Source: Diploscapter coronatus
Taxonomy: Eukaryota > Nematoda > Chromadorea > Rhabditida > Rhabditidae
Reading direction: 5' to 3'
NCBI GenBank assembly: GCA_964036155.1
Contig: OZ038423.1
Coordinates: 61,147,249-61,211,248, forward strand
DNA: 64,000 nucleotides
How positions within the stretch are numbered: the first letter of the stretch is position 1; the number at the start of each line of letters is the position of its first letter. Both the position numbers and the translations under genes were made by a program. Below, piece by piece: positions 1-13,100 of this stretch. The notes beneath the pieces are model-generated. The model worked only from the letters and a program-made list of their open reading frames with translations. It had not been told where the DNA came from and searched no databases.

Positions 1-1993
1 AAAGATGAGAGTTAAGGCACTCGGTCTTTTTGAGTGCTCATTTTTTGCAATTAATTCAAAATGTTGCGTAAAAAACAAGTTGAAAATCAGTCTACCGACA
101 ATTTTGATACATTTCAACCTGATCAAACCACAAATCTAGTGGGTCAAAAATGATAGGAAGATATGATCTAGTTCAAGATCGCAGCCAGTTTTTTTCAAAC
201 TTGAAGCTATCTTTTATCATTGGATTTTCGGGATGAGTAGTTTAGCCCTAGATACACATAAAGATTTGCACGCGCCATTGTAAGCATACAAAGATGAGAA
301 GATGAGAAGGTGAGAGACAATAGATAATAGATAAAGCTGGACTTGAAGTTCGACCATTCTCAACATTTTCGAGAGGGGAGGTCATGAACGAGGAAAAACG
401 AGAAAAATTTTAAAACTAGCGCGACAAGTATTCGTGAAACGAGCGTCATAATTTTAGAGCACATTCTAGACCTTCAACGTTTCTATCATTCTCTTCTTTT
501 CGGTCCCAAAAGTTGCTGAAAACGGAAATTTACCGATTTTTCGCCCTGATTCTGAAAGAACAAAGCGAATTTCGAGGAAGAAGATTGAACACTGCGCATA
601 ATTATAGTCTGGTTAAATTAGTTTTGAAAATAAGACGTTCTAAAATGGGTCTGGAAAAATTATCTTAAAAAATGAAGACGAAAAATGTGAGCGTCACAAA
701 AACACGACGAGGAACTAAAGAAATTGCCGGGATACTGAATGAAGTAATTATACGACGAAGGCTCTAAGCCGAGGGCTCAGATTCACTACAAAGCGACTAG
801 CGCTAGAACCTGAATAAATGAATGAAAATGTAAATCCCTGAAATGCGCGCACTATGAGAAAGACGTAATAATTAGGCTTTCATGACTTATTCTTCGGATC
901 AGCTCGCGAAAATAATAAATTTCGGCATTTTTAGGTAAAAATTCCATGACTTAATTCATCAAAATAAATCAATTATTTTGTGCAATATTAATGAAAATCG
1001 TATTAAATTTATAGAAAATCTATAAATCGCAGATTGATAGCATTTTTGTTTTCAGTTGTAACTTGTAGCTTTTCTCTCTAAATACCAGAAAAAATTAGCA
1101 ATTCAATGCCACTCTTTGATCCTAGTCGCTACTCACATGAGCGATGCACAATCAAAAACTGGCATTAATTAGCCTCCCGAGACTTTCCATTGCTAATTCC
1201 TTTGGATTGAGTAGTAAAACGGTGGTTATAAGATTCCTACCCCATCCCAAGAATTGCGCGTATCTGTGCAATAGAAGAATTGCAAACCAACACATAAATT
1301 GACGCGCAAGCAAAATTATGCAGAAATCGTTCGCATACACGCATTTGTAATGTAGGAAATCGACACCGGGAGGAAAAAATGTAGACCCACAAGAAGTTGA
1401 GTTGGCATAGTGAGATCATTTATGCAATTATGATAAATTCCTAACTTATTGGATAAACAATTAAAATGAATTATGTAGCTTTCAATGAATACTAAATGGA
1501 CAATAATAATAGCATAATCGAATCAATTCTAGATATTGTATAAAAATAACTAAAGGCAAACTAACTTCAAAATGTTAAAAAGGAAGTGTGAGATAATATG
1601 AAATTTCTTCAAAGCTAACTCTAGATATCGTATACAAGACTAACAGTGAGTTATGGAAACTCAAAAACTTATGCAAAATGATTCTAAGAAAACCATAGCG
1701 ATTTTCCTAAGACCTCAAGTATCGAAGTTGTCATTTTCGTGGTTCTCAATTTCAGCAGACTTTCAGAATTCGCTTCATTTCTTTGTGTTTGTCACTTGCA
1801 TGACAAAAATTTTAAAAATGATGAGCGCTCTAAGCAAAAACTCCAGTTGAATGAAGTTTATTAGTAGTAAAAAGTTGCACACTTGCAGCATTTTGTTTAG
1901 CAATACATTCTAGGAATGGGAATCTTTCAGATAAGATTATTTACGAGAAAAAAGTATTACTAGAAAATGATTTCATTGGTGAATTTCTTTTCA
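1..1993. other. Intergenic DNA, no gene seen
   Basis: AT-rich sequence with only short open frames (about 65 codons or fewer), no recognisable protein motif, and no exon flanked by a convincing acceptor and donor. Nothing resembling a structured RNA was noticed by eye. Confidence 0.6.
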
Positions 1994-2002
1994 GTTTTTA
2001 AG
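1994..2002 (+). repeat. Left 9-bp target-site duplication of the foldback element
   Basis: GTTTTTAAG directly abuts the left end of the element and is repeated in the same orientation at 6948-6956. Confidence 0.7.
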
Positions 2003-2009
2003 GGCAACT

Positions 2010-2142
2010 TGGAAATGAAGGCACGAAAAAATGAAGGCACGGAAAATGAAGGCACGGAGATCTGGAAATGAAGGCACCGATTTTTTAAAAGCGAGAATAA
2101 TCTGTAAATGAAGGCACCTTTTATCTGGAAATGAAGGCACCT
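2010..2142 (+). repeat. Left subterminal short-repeat array (ATGAAGGCAC units)
   Basis: Six copies of ATGAAGGCAC, several preceded by TCTGGAA or TCTGTAA, at irregular spacing of 14-38 bases. The mirror array is at 6790-6941. Clustered short motifs just inside the ends are typical transposase-binding arrangements in several DNA transposon families; that role is inferred here. Confidence 0.8.
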
Positions 2143-2382
2143 ATTTATTCAAACCAAAATAGCCTGGAAAGAAAGTCTCGACTTATAATTTTCAAATTTA
2201 GCATATTTTCGTCAATATTATGTAAAATTTAGAATTTTCTTTAGAAATTTCATATAGTAACTCATAATAATCGGAAATAACTTACTATTTTGGCAACTTG
2301 TAAAAGTAACCCCGAATTTTAAGAGTCAGTAGCATACCGAATGACCCCAAAAAGTGTCAAATCGATATGCTAATTAGGCTAA

Positions 2383-3185
2383 TTATATTCTACGTTTAAT
2401 TTCCTTCAATTTCATGTATGATTTCCCTAGGTGCCACATTTCCACTTGTCTCCAGCAATATCCCCTAGAGTTAACTATAGGAAACTCAGAGTATCTGACA
2501 GAAATAGAGGTTTTTGAGAGGTGTGATTCCAAAAGTATGTCATAGACCCCTAAATCGCCTGTCAAAATGAACCATTCTATCATGTCTTACTATCTCTGAA
2601 GTCTATAGGTCAATACATCCATCTCTGAGGTCACTGGACTCACTCATGTACTCAAAAATGATGAAACGTTCACTATAGACATACTCGAGCGACCGTAGCA
2701 GTCCAAAACATATCCGAAAATGGTCGTTCATGGTCTGTATTTCATCTCTGGTATCAGTACTCCTGATACCATGTCACAATCACCATACTCGGATATGCCT
2801 AGTTGAGTTATGGGGTTACAACTGGACCAAGCCAACATATGGCTGCAAAATATGACTTTCACCCCCACTGAATGACTCGAAAAGTGACAAGTCGATATTC
2901 TAATTAGCCTAATTATCTTCTACACTTAATCTCCTTCAATTTCATGTATGACTTCCCTAGGTGCCACATTTCCACTTGTCTCCAGCAATATCCCCTAGAG
3001 TTAACTATAGGAAACTCAGAGTATCTGACAGAAATAGAGGTTTTTGAGAGGTGTGATTCCAAAAGTATGTCATAGACCCCTAAATCGCCTGTCAAAATGA
3101 ACCATTCTATCATGTCTTACTATCTCTGAAGTCTATAGGTCAATACATCCATCTCTGAGGTCACTAGGCTCGCTCATGTACAGGT
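2383..3185 (-). repeat. Left arm: two tandem copies of a ~300-bp unit
   Basis: The block at about 2350-2640 recurs almost unchanged at about 2880-3180. The two copies encode nearly the same 66-codon open frame on the minus strand (2383-2583 and 2913-3113), and the frame recurs at 6347-6547 in the inverted arm. The frame is a by-product of repetition; it has no recognisable motif, and a degenerate fourth copy (5566-5870) does not preserve it. Confidence 0.8.
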
Positions 3186-3539
3186 TTTTCGGGTTTTCTC
3201 CCTATTTTACTTTTTGAATAGCTTTTTATTTCATTTTTCATCCAAATTGAATATGGTTTTTTGCGTGGTACTCTCCTTGTCTTATAGTTTTGTTTTATAC
3301 ACCTCTTGAGCCGAAACAAAATATCCATGCCCATAAAACCACTTGTTTTTTTTGGAAAAGCTAATTCTTGGTACCTAAGAAAATGTTCAAAGATTCATAA
3401 CTTCCTTATTTCTGAACCAAATTCGATAGTTCTTTTTTTATTCGACAGCATTTAGTCTCTAGATCATCAAAAAATAAAATAAGAATTTTTTGAATATCAA
3501 TTTCTGCAGAAATGCGCATTTTTCGTGTTTTGATTGCGT

Positions 3540-5205
3540 ACTTTTCGGCCCGTACTACGTTTACGCGTAAATGACGTTGGAAAAATTCCTCCTTCCAGTA
3601 TGTTGTGTAGAATGACACGACGAACAACTTTCGTCATTGGACCAACTCTCGAATCGCTACCGTTGGAGCTCCAGAATTTTTTGAAGTTCGACGGCCAAAT
3701 TCAGCATAATGCTTTTTTAGCACAAATTTTTAAAAATTCATAATTTTCTTATTTCTAAACCAAATTTCATAATTATTTTTTTGTTTCTTAGATCTTGTCG
3801 AGGAGAATATGGGAAAAATAAAAAGAAATTTTTTGAAAATTAATTTTGGCGGGAAAAAGTTATTCGAAATTACCCTATATACCCGTACTACGTTTACGCG
3901 TAAATGACGTTGGAAAAATTTGCATTTTCGATATGTTGCGTAGAATGACATGCTAAACAAGTTTTGTTTCAGGACTGAGGTCGGATTCACATCGGTATGA
4001 GCTCTAGAATTTTTTGAAGTTCAACGACCAATTATTGCAAAGTGTCGTTTGGACAGTAAATTTCAAAAATTCATATCTTCCTATATTTCTAACAAAATTT
4101 CATGATTATTTTTTTATTTTGTAGATCTTGAGTAGGAGAATAAGGTAAGAATAAAAATAAAATTTTAGGATAATATTTTTGGTAAGAAAAAGTTACTCTA
4201 AGATACCCCATATACCCGTACTACCTATACGCGTAAATGACGTTGGAAAAAATTGTCCTTTCGATATGTTGTGCAGATGGACATGATGAACAACTTTTGT
4301 TCAAGAAGTTATTTTAGAATATGCACACACAGGGAGTTATAAATTTTTGAAAATTTTTACTAAAAAAGCATTATGCTGAATTTGGCCGTCGAACTTCAAA
4401 AAATTCTAGAGCCCTAACGGTAATGAATCCAGGGTTGGTCCAACGACGAAAGTTGTTCAGCATGTCATTCTACACAACATACTGGAAGGACATATTTTTC
4501 CAACGTCACTTACCTGTAAACCCAGTACGGGTATATGGGGTAATTTCGGGTAAATTTTACCCGTCAAAATTAATTTTCTAAAAATTTCTTTTTATTTTTC
4601 CCATATTCTCCTCGACAAGATCTAAGAAACAAAAAAATAATTATGAAATTTGGTCTAGAAATAAGAAAATTATGAATTTTTAAAAATTTGTGCTAAAAAA
4701 GCATTATGCTGAATTTGGCCGTCGAACTTCAAAAAATTCTGGAGCTCCAACGGTAAGGAATCCAGGGTCAGTCGTGAAAGAAAAGTTGTTCGTCGTGTCA
4801 TTCTACGCAACATACTGAAAGGACAGATTTTTCCAACGCCATTTACGCGTAAACGTAGTACGGGCATATAGGGTATCTTCAAGTAACTTTTACCCGCCAA
4901 AAATATTTTTTTTAATTTTATTTTTATTTTTTTCCATAATCTCCTCGACAAGATCTACAAAACAAAAAAAGAATTGTGAACATTTCTCCAGTACATAGGG
5001 AGATATGATTTTTTGAAAATTTTTACTAAAAAATCATTATGCTGAATTTGGCCGTCGAACTTCAAAAAATTTTGAAGCCCTAACGGTAATGAATCCGAGG
5101 TCGGTCCTGAAAGAAAAGTTGTTCATCGTGTCATTCTACGCAACATACTGAAAGGACAGATTTTTCCAACGTCATTTACGCGTAAAGGCAGTACGGATAG
5201 AAAAG
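3540..5205. repeat. Inner core: three direct plus three inverted ~330-bp repeat units
   Basis: A conserved motif containing TACGCGTAAATGACGTTGGA occurs near 3560, 3895 and 4225 in plus orientation. Its inverse occurs near 4505, 4825 and 5165. Units are about 320-340 bases apart, so the centre of the foldback is itself a 3+3 inverted array. Sequences between motifs, such as the block containing CTGAATTTGGCCGTCGAAC, also repeat. Confidence 0.75.
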
Positions 5206-5565
5206 TCCGCAATCGAGACGCGAAAAGTGCGCATTTCTGCAGAAATCGGTATTCAAAAAAATTATCTCTTGATGCATGATAATCTAGAGACTAAATGCTG
5301 TCGAATAAAAAAATAATTATGAAATTTGGTTCAGAAATAAGGAAGATATGATTTTTTGAACATTTTTTTTCGATATCAAAAATCTGCTTCTCCAAAAACA
5401 GGTGGTTTTATGGGTGTGGGTAATTTGTTTCGATTAAAGAGCTATACCAGACAAAATCATAAGGTAAGGAGAGTAGTATGCAAAAAACCGTACTCAATTT
5501 GGATGAAAAATAAAAAAGAAAAATATTCAAAAAGTAAAATATGGAGATAAACTTGAAACTCCCTA

Positions 5566-6590
5566 TACATGAGTGAGCCCAGTGACTCCAGAGATGGATG
5601 TAGTGACCTATAGACTTCAGAAATAGTAAGACATGATAGAATGGTTCATTTTGACAGGCGATTTGGGGATCTATAATGAATTTCTGTAATCACACCTCTC
5701 TAAAACCTCTATTTCTGTCAGATACTCTGAGTTTCCTATAGTTAACTCTAGGGATACTGTTGGAGACAAGTGAAAATTTAGTACCTAGGGAAACCATACA
5801 TGAAATTGAAGGAAATTAAGTATAGAAGATAGTTAGTCTAATTAGCATATTTATTTACCACTTTTTCGAGTCATTCGGCGAAGGTGAATGCCATATTTTG
5901 CAGTCATATCTCGGTTTGGTCGGAAAAAGTCGACATAGTGACCCAAGATGTCTTCGAACCTATCGAAACAGATATGCAATATTCAGAGTAGATACTATAG
6001 ATGGAATAGAGGCAGAAGTAAAATCTTTTGGGATATCATCAGAATCACTGCAGGACTTAGAGTTGGTCGATTTTTGAAAAATTTCGTATTTTTCTGCGAA
6101 AGAAGTCAAAAAGTGCCCCCTAGTACGTACACACGTATTCAAAGGTGGCGAAAGTCTATTGATATACGGACTACAGATATCAGGGCATAACTGTAGACTG
6201 TAGTTGAACCATTTTGGATATGCTTTGGATCAGTGTAGGACCATGTAGGGACGTAATGTAAATTTATCTCGATTTTGAGTGAATAAGTGAGTCCAGTGAC
6301 CTCAGAGATGGATGTATTGACCTATAGACTTCAGAGATAGTAAGACATGATAGAATGGTTCATTTTGACAGGCGATTTAGGGGTCTATGACATACTTTTG
6401 GAATCACACCTCTCAAAAACCTCTATTTCTGTCAGATACTCTGAGTTTCCTATAGTTAACTCTAGGGGATATTGCTGGAGACAAGTGGAAATGTGGCACC
6501 TAGGGAAATCATACATGAAATTGAAGGAAATTAAACGTAGAATATAATTAGCCTAATTAGCATATCGATTTGACACTTTTTGGGGTCATT
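5566..6590 (+). repeat. Right arm: inverted counterparts of the ~300-bp unit
   Basis: The outer copy (about 6285-6590) closely matches the left arm in inverted orientation. The inner copy (about 5566-5870) is degenerate, with several substitutions and small indels. The spacer 5880-6280 is longer than the left spacer (2640-2880) and largely unlike it. Confidence 0.75.
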
Positions 6591-6789
6591 CGGTATGCTA
6601 CTGACTCTTAAAATTCGGGGTTACTTTTACAAGTTGCCAAAATAGTAAGTTATTTCCGATTATTATGAGTTACTATATGAAATTTCTAAAGAAAATTCTA
6701 AATTTTACATAATATTGACGAAAATATGCTAAATTTGAAAATTATAAGTCGAGACTTTCTTTCCAGGCTATTTTGGTTTGAATAAATAG

Positions 6790-6941
6790 GTGCCTTCATT
6801 TCCAGATAAAAGGTGCCTTCATTTACAGATTATTCGTGCCTTCATTTACAGAGATTTTTATGACGCAATTTGGTGCCTTCATTTCCAGATCTCCGTGCCT
6901 TCATTTTCCGTGCCTTCATTTTTTCGTGCCTTCATTTCCAG
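6790..6941 (-). repeat. Right subterminal short-repeat array (GTGCCTTCAT units)
   Basis: Seven copies of GTGCCTTCAT, the reverse complement of the left array, with one unit more than the left side. The extra unit sits around 6836-6872 and shows that the arms differ by unit gain or loss. Confidence 0.8.
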
Positions 6942-6947
6942 ATTGCG

Positions 6948-6956
6948 GTTTTTAAG
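6948..6956 (+). repeat. Right 9-bp target-site duplication of the foldback element
   Basis: GTTTTTAAG directly abuts the right end of the element, identical to 1994-2002. Confidence 0.7.
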
Positions 6957-8062
6957 AAAATTAAAAAAAAAAAAAACTTTCGTGCAAAATTCAAACATTT
7001 CTTTTTTGAAATAGAGCCCCCGAAATTTTGTCACACATTGGTTAATTTTCAAACTATGAACTTTGATGTGCATCCCACTTTGAAAAAATCATTTTTCCAT
7101 GTCAAGAATAAAATGAACAAGAAAAAATTGAAACTTGAACGCTCTTCCAAAACATAATCGTCAATAAGCGGCGAATGTCATGTAGGACGACTCCCCAAGG
7201 GCGGTTTATCAAAAATTAAAGAGCATCAGCTTTCTAAGGGTTTTGGCATATCCCCAGGGCCCCTTTAGTCTGAGAAGGAATTTTTGGAAAGGGCACCCAT
7301 AATTTTTTAATGTTCACTTGTATTTTCTTTGACAATATTATCTTGCTTAAACATAGGAGCTTCTTGTATAAGTCGCCAAGGACCACCCTAAAATTATAAA
7401 AATCATCGAGGTTTTAAAGTTAGGAAGTATAGGGAAAATTATTTTTAAAAAAAAACACGAATTTTTCAAATGATGCTGTGATTTATTGATGAATTATACA
7501 GACGATCAAAAATTGGTGACATTTTCGAGAAGTCTAAAATAATGGACAAACGTTAGACGCAAAATAACGCACTTTTTTTAGCACCGAAAGATGTTCTGCA
7601 AGTCTAAGCAGTGTTGCAAGTTGTCAATCTTGCGACTTTGGCATCTTTTCTTGCAAAATCGGGGAGATGGGGCAAGGACGCAGAGTTTTGGAGAGGAAAA
7701 AATCCTGGTGGCAGATGATTCGAACAAAAAGCGCCTAACAATGTTTGCGAGGAAGTGTCTAATGATTTGGCTATTTATGGATGCGAGAAGATCAACATGA
7801 GTTGGTGGATAATTTATAAATAAAGTCTTGGAAGATGTTCCTAAATATTATTTTCGTTTAGGATAAAACTATTCAGAAATTAATGTTCAGAAAAACTGCT
7901 AATAATGCAAAAAAAAATTAAATTTGATCATCAAAACTGCATACTAAAATATTTAGTATGTGAACAATAAGTGACACATCGTAAAGTTTTCTACTAACAA
8001 TAGATGAGTTATGATGAAAGATCATCGAATCAAGATTCAACACCAATAAACGTATGTATGGT

Positions 8063-8118
8063 CAGGGCTGCGCGAAACTTCGACTTCGAATTTGTCAAAG
8101 TTTTGACTTCACGCAGCC
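8063..8118. repeat. Short palindromic repeat with AGGGCTGCGCGAA end
   Basis: AGGGCTGCGCGAA at the left faces an imperfect inverse (TTCACGCAGCCT) at the right, with CTTCGACTTCGAATTTG between. It could fold into a hairpin. Its end resembles the AGGGCTGGACGAA end of the repeat at 10056-10187. Confidence 0.5.
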
Positions 8119-10055
8119 TCGTATACAGACCTAGGGAGCACTTTCGTCAGACGAAGAAAATATACGAGGGGTAGGCCGCAAGAGTAAAATTGCAGTAGTG
8201 ACGTCATCATACACAACGAAAATTTTTGAGATTTTCGAGTTAGAGATACAAAAATCTTAAGAAAATATTATGGGGGGTAGGTCGCAAGGGTTTTCTGACG
8301 ATCGTCCTCCCTAGGACTGCTCGTATATCATTTCATCCACTGAAAGTGCGCCATCGTAATTTACCCCCAAAAATAATTTAGACTACATGGAAGTTGCGAG
8401 TGCGCACGAATGTTCTCAAATTCAGGGCAAATATCAATTTTAGTCAAACGATCCTTCGAAAATCTGATTTTCTTCGGGAATAATTTAGTTGTCAATCTCC
8501 GAACGGCTAATTATGATGTCTCTTGGAGAAGTCTGTCCTGACTCTGATGAGTATAGAGATGAGCAACTAGAGTTTTTAGTTTAGTGTCGCCGAGATCTAA
8601 GGGTAGATTTTCAGAAACTTAGAAAGCAATGACGACAGCTTGACACTTTTGAAGGTTTGGATCAATATTATATCACTCAAAGAAGGAATTGTAATGATTC
8701 AGAATATTAATTTGAGGAAATTGTCTGTGCATTGAAGTTGACCTATGAATCACGCATGCGAATGAAGATGACATTATTCCAGAAATCGGAAAGTTTTCGC
8801 GTTTTTCTCGCAACTTTGGCCATCTGGCATTGGGAAAATGCTAGAAATTCGGGGTTTATGATCGGTGATAATTCATTTTCCAACGAGATGGCTCACGCTC
8901 ACGCTCAGATGCATCGAATGAAAATGAGATGATTATTTAAAAAAAAAAAAACATAAATATGATAACTTTCAGTGTGCAATCAAATAAAATACCCGATGGA
9001 TAATTATTATATGATAAATTTTCAGTTAATAACTCAAGAAAAGTATTGGAAAAGTCGAAAATAAATTTGAAGGAAAAGGTCTCGATATCAACATTTTGAA
9101 GATAAATCTTCACTGCAAAAATTTTAGCTCGATTTATCAAAATCGTGAAACTCGTTTTAGTTTAGGGATCAATGAAAATGGATTGACTTGCAATCATTTA
9201 TCAATCAAAACTACGACGATTTACGAAACAAGTCGCGCTTATTTCTTCTGATTCAGATAAGTGGAGGCAGAAGAGTAAAGCGACGGAAGATTATGCACTA
9301 GCTGATCTAATGTCTAGTATTAATCATAATCTGAATTTGAATAAATTAGGGAGGATGACCAAAATAGATCTACCAAATGTCATATTCTTATTTTCTAGAC
9401 ATGATATATAAATGCATGCATTTGTTTGCGATCTTAAAAATGGGCATGAATAGGTAATTTTCGTCGAGGGTAAGATGAAGATCATGAACTTTCCGAGGAT
9501 TGTTGAAAATTGATTCAAAATTTTATCTATCATGTGACATTTCTTTTTGCATCCATAATTTCTGGCCAATTTTGGCAAGTTCTGTGCTCGGGGCGAGCAC
9601 GTTTTTCTAAACAATCGTGGGCTTCAGAATTAGGCTCAATTTCAGCAAATAATATTCAAGGAATCAAAACATAGAACATGGGAGGAAGTGCAAAGAAAAT
9701 AATGCAAACGAAATAAACATCATTTTTATCAAAAGATGGTAAAATATTCATTTTGGTAATCTGAAATTCTTTTAGACAGAAAAATCGACACCAATGATAT
9801 GCATAGATGAAAATTTAAAACACTAGTGCACGAAGGGCTATCAATAGAATGATGATCTGACTACTCAAATATTGAATGAGAACTTTCAATTACAATGAAA
9901 AACCTGTAGACCATCAACCGAAGACTCGCGTCTTATTCGACAAACTTCGAATTACACTCATCAGTGAGGAATAGGTAATTGAATTCTCAGGGGTACAGAT
10001 TTTTAGTTTTCGAAAACCAATTACGAGGTATGAATAAGATGATTCATAATGAGAG

Positions 10056-10187
10056 TCAGAGCTGGACGAAAGTTTCGGTTTCAGTTGCGGAAAGAAGTTT
10101 TAGGGCTTTCGGTTTGGGATTTTCTTCAAAAATCGAAAATCACTTTCGGTTTCAGTTTTCAAAATTTGTACTTTCGTCCAGCCCTAA
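10056..10187. repeat. Palindromic repeat with GCTGGACGAAAGT ends
   Basis: AGCTGGACGAAAGTTTCGG at the left is mirrored by ACTTTCGTCCAGCCCT at the right. An inner TTTCGGTTTCAG motif also recurs near 10147. About 130 bp, no coding content; probably a small foldback element or its remnant. Confidence 0.6.
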
Positions 10188-13100
10188 CGAAAATATCAAT
10201 TTTCGGGAGGTTGAAAGACTTTTAAAAGGATTGCAAAAGTTAAGGAAGTTCTGCAAATGCAAATTTTTTAAGGATAATGACAGAAGTCCGCATTTATCGC
10301 AACATTCCGCGAAGTCTTTAACCCATAGAATATTTTATCTTTCAAGCATTTATAGGAAGCTAATTTTCACGTAGCATCCTTAAACCACACCGCTCTTCCC
10401 TCCACTTTTTTTTTTTTTGAAATTCTCAGAGTTTACATAAAAATGATATTCTAGGACAAGATAGTGAAGTCAGAAAGATTTACTCAAAAATGGTGCTGGC
10501 GCTAACAATAGGGTTAGAAAAAATTCAGATGCGCTACGTGTCTCCCCCCGTCATTTTGTATGCAAACGAGGATAGGGCAAAAATCGTAGCGAGAAGAAGG
10601 GCAAACCTAACGTATTCAGCATAGGGAGGCTTTTCTATCTCAAAGCATATATTTTCATGAGATAAGGCTAGAGACGCAGATATGGCTTTTAATGTGCAAA
10701 TGTAAATATTTTGCCACTAAGGCGATAATTTACGTCGATTCCAAATTAGCGTCGATTCAGAAGAATAATTTCGGGCGAATTGTAACAAATTGCCATGCGA
10801 GGTATAGTATTTTGGGCAAAGTAATGCCAAAGATTCAAAAATGGCGATATTTGAAGAAGAATTGAAATCTGCACGTTAAATTTTATGGATTCAAAGAAAG
10901 CCCATCCCAAATATGATTTGACAGCGCCAGCTCAAAAATCTATGCAAATCGGATAAATTCGTAGAAGCGCACCTCATCTACCGAGAATGTTACGCTTTGA
11001 AAGAAATTCTAAATTGAACGTCGGTAACTTCAAAATAAGACTATTGCTCACCTTTGTAAACAAGATTCCTAGAAGCCCATTAGGATCTAATGGAATAAGA
11101 CAATACTTCCTTTTTCGTATATGCATGAAATTCAAGTTGCGCATGAAAAAGAGAAAATGTGACTTCCTTGTGGATTGAAACACGTGCAATATGTATAATT
11201 CTGGCATATTATGGATCAACTAATTCAGATATCAAAATTAATTAGACTGAGCGATTATTTAGCAAAAATGAATGATGTGACGGGATGTTTTGCTAAAACT
11301 GTAGAAAGTAACGTCAGAATTTTGGTAGTTTTAGTTCGTACAAGGCTCAAAGAAGAGAAAAAGGAGTGCGACTTAGTATTGTCCGAAGCACATACAACAC
11401 ACTATCATGTCCATTAACTAACTATAAGGCAAGCCACACTTTCTTTACTCCAAAATAATCTGTCCCGCAAAGATATATTCCAGACGGTGTAGCATCTCTC
11501 TAGCTTTTGTCCCTTTTCTTTTCTGAAGAGGGGAAATCCCTTTCGCCTTTATTGAAGCAGTGACAAAATAATAGTTTTACCGCATGAAAAAAGAGAGGAG
11601 TCAAATAATGGCGACTAAAAGCGTCTAACATTTAGGTACGGTAATAGGCCTTTGACACGCCCATCGAATTTTCGCATGCAAAAGGTCTTTGTTGACGAAC
11701 ATGGTCGGGTGATACAAGAAATTAACGACTTTCGTTTTATCGAAGATTTGTCAAAAATTCGAATGATAAAAAGATAAAAGTTTGATGCTCACATGTGGAA
11801 AGGAAAAATGAAGGAAGAGTTTCTGCAAGATTGACAAGCGACAAAATGACAGGTGTGAAGATTTTCTCCGTGCTTATGAATGAAAATGAAAATGAACAAC
11901 TTCCCAGATGAATTCTAACCTTTCAAAATAAAGAAGTGGGTTCAAAAAGCTACAAATCCTGAATTATTTCTCATTTATTGTGCAAAGGCGTACTTAATGA
12001 TCCAAGATATCTTGTTCCAAAATCGAATTTCTTTGATTCAGAAAAGTGAAATGTTCAGACGAAAAGTGTTCTTCTGACATATTGTCACTCAAACGTTGTA
12101 AATCATTGATAGATTACGTCAAAACTTTTCAACGAAGAATCCGCTCAAATTTTACTGATCAAAGGAAGTTTTTTGTCAAACTGATTCTTGGGCGAAGTTG
12201 TGTATTGTTCTCTGCTGAAAGGTATAAATTTCAACTGCAGCTTATTAAAGGTTGAAAAGGAAAATATTTTCAGAGATGAAGAATTACCACCATCGGCTAA
12301 AAATTGCCCATAAAGTTCTGAGAACCCCAGATTATGTCTAACTGAACCATTTATCAAATGGAACCCTCACTTTTGACCGAAGTAAACTCATGCAAGATGC
12401 TGAATGAGAACGATAAATAAAATACCCGAAACTACTACGCCAATAAATCACCCTTTCTAATTGGTGTTATTGTGAGACCAAAGATATCCCTAATTAGCCA
12501 TATTTTAGGAAAGCCATTTTGGTGGTGAGCTGTATTATCGATGAACGATAACTTGAGACGAAATAAGTGATGAACAAATTCGAATATGCAGTGTGCATTG
12601 CGTATGTGCAAATAGTCATTTGCCACACCCCCTGAATGTGGTGTAATAGCGTAAAGTCTGCTGCTGCAAACAGTGCGCTAATTCCCGCGCATCAAAAGTC
12701 TGTGTCATTTATTTCGCCTCAAGTAATCGGTCATTGACAATAGGCGAATCATAAAATCTTCATACCTAGAAACGGATGTGTACAAAGAAAACGCGTTGGT
12801 AAATAACTCTAACACAAAACGCACCTTTTGGGGTAATTGTCAGAACGCACACGCAAATTCTACAAGACCTTTGCGTTAAACGCAAACACAAATTCAAAAT
12901 TTAATTTTTGAACACCCCTGCTTAGAAACGAAATGACGAAGTTAAAATCTTTGATAGTCCGAAATCTACGATGAAAATAGTCCTTTGTTAGCATCATGAT
13001 AAACATAAAACTATAAAATCGGATATTTGAAACAGCAAAAATGAACGTCATATGCGCATTTTAGGAAATTGTTATCTTTCGAGATCATAAAAAAGATTAG

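Larger units (their letters stand above)
2003..6947. mobile_element. 4.9-kb foldback element, probably non-autonomous Mutator-like (MULE)
   Basis: The two ends are inverted copies. The left end begins GGCAACTTGGAAATGAAGG and the right end, read on the minus strand, begins CGCAATCTGGAAATGAAGG. The inverted similarity continues inward for over 2 kb per side, so the whole element is close to one large palindrome with its inner symmetry centre near 4376. Both ends are bordered by the same 9-bp direct repeat, GTTTTTAAG (1994-2002 and 6948-6956). Nine bases is the usual target duplication of the Mutator superfamily. No frame longer than about 95 codons lies inside and no transposase motif is visible, so it must be mobilised in trans if at all. 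The outer arms look nearly identical, whereas the inner arms (3180-3500 against 5240-5560) are clearly more diverged. The superfamily call is inference from the duplication length and long inverted ends. Confidence 0.75.

Noticed and set aside
2383..6547. Three near-identical 66-codon frames (MIEWFILTGDLGVYD) as a repeated small protein gene
   Set aside because: They are copies of the repeat unit of the foldback element. A fourth, degenerate copy breaks the frame and there are no gene signals.
7591..7820. Possible small gene followed by AATAAA
   Set aside because: The frame has no recognised motif, no splice context, and the AATAAA is expected by chance in AT-rich DNA.
9979..10374. 131-codon plus-strand frame
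   Set aside because: It runs through the palindromic repeat at 10056-10187, whose sequence creates the open frame.
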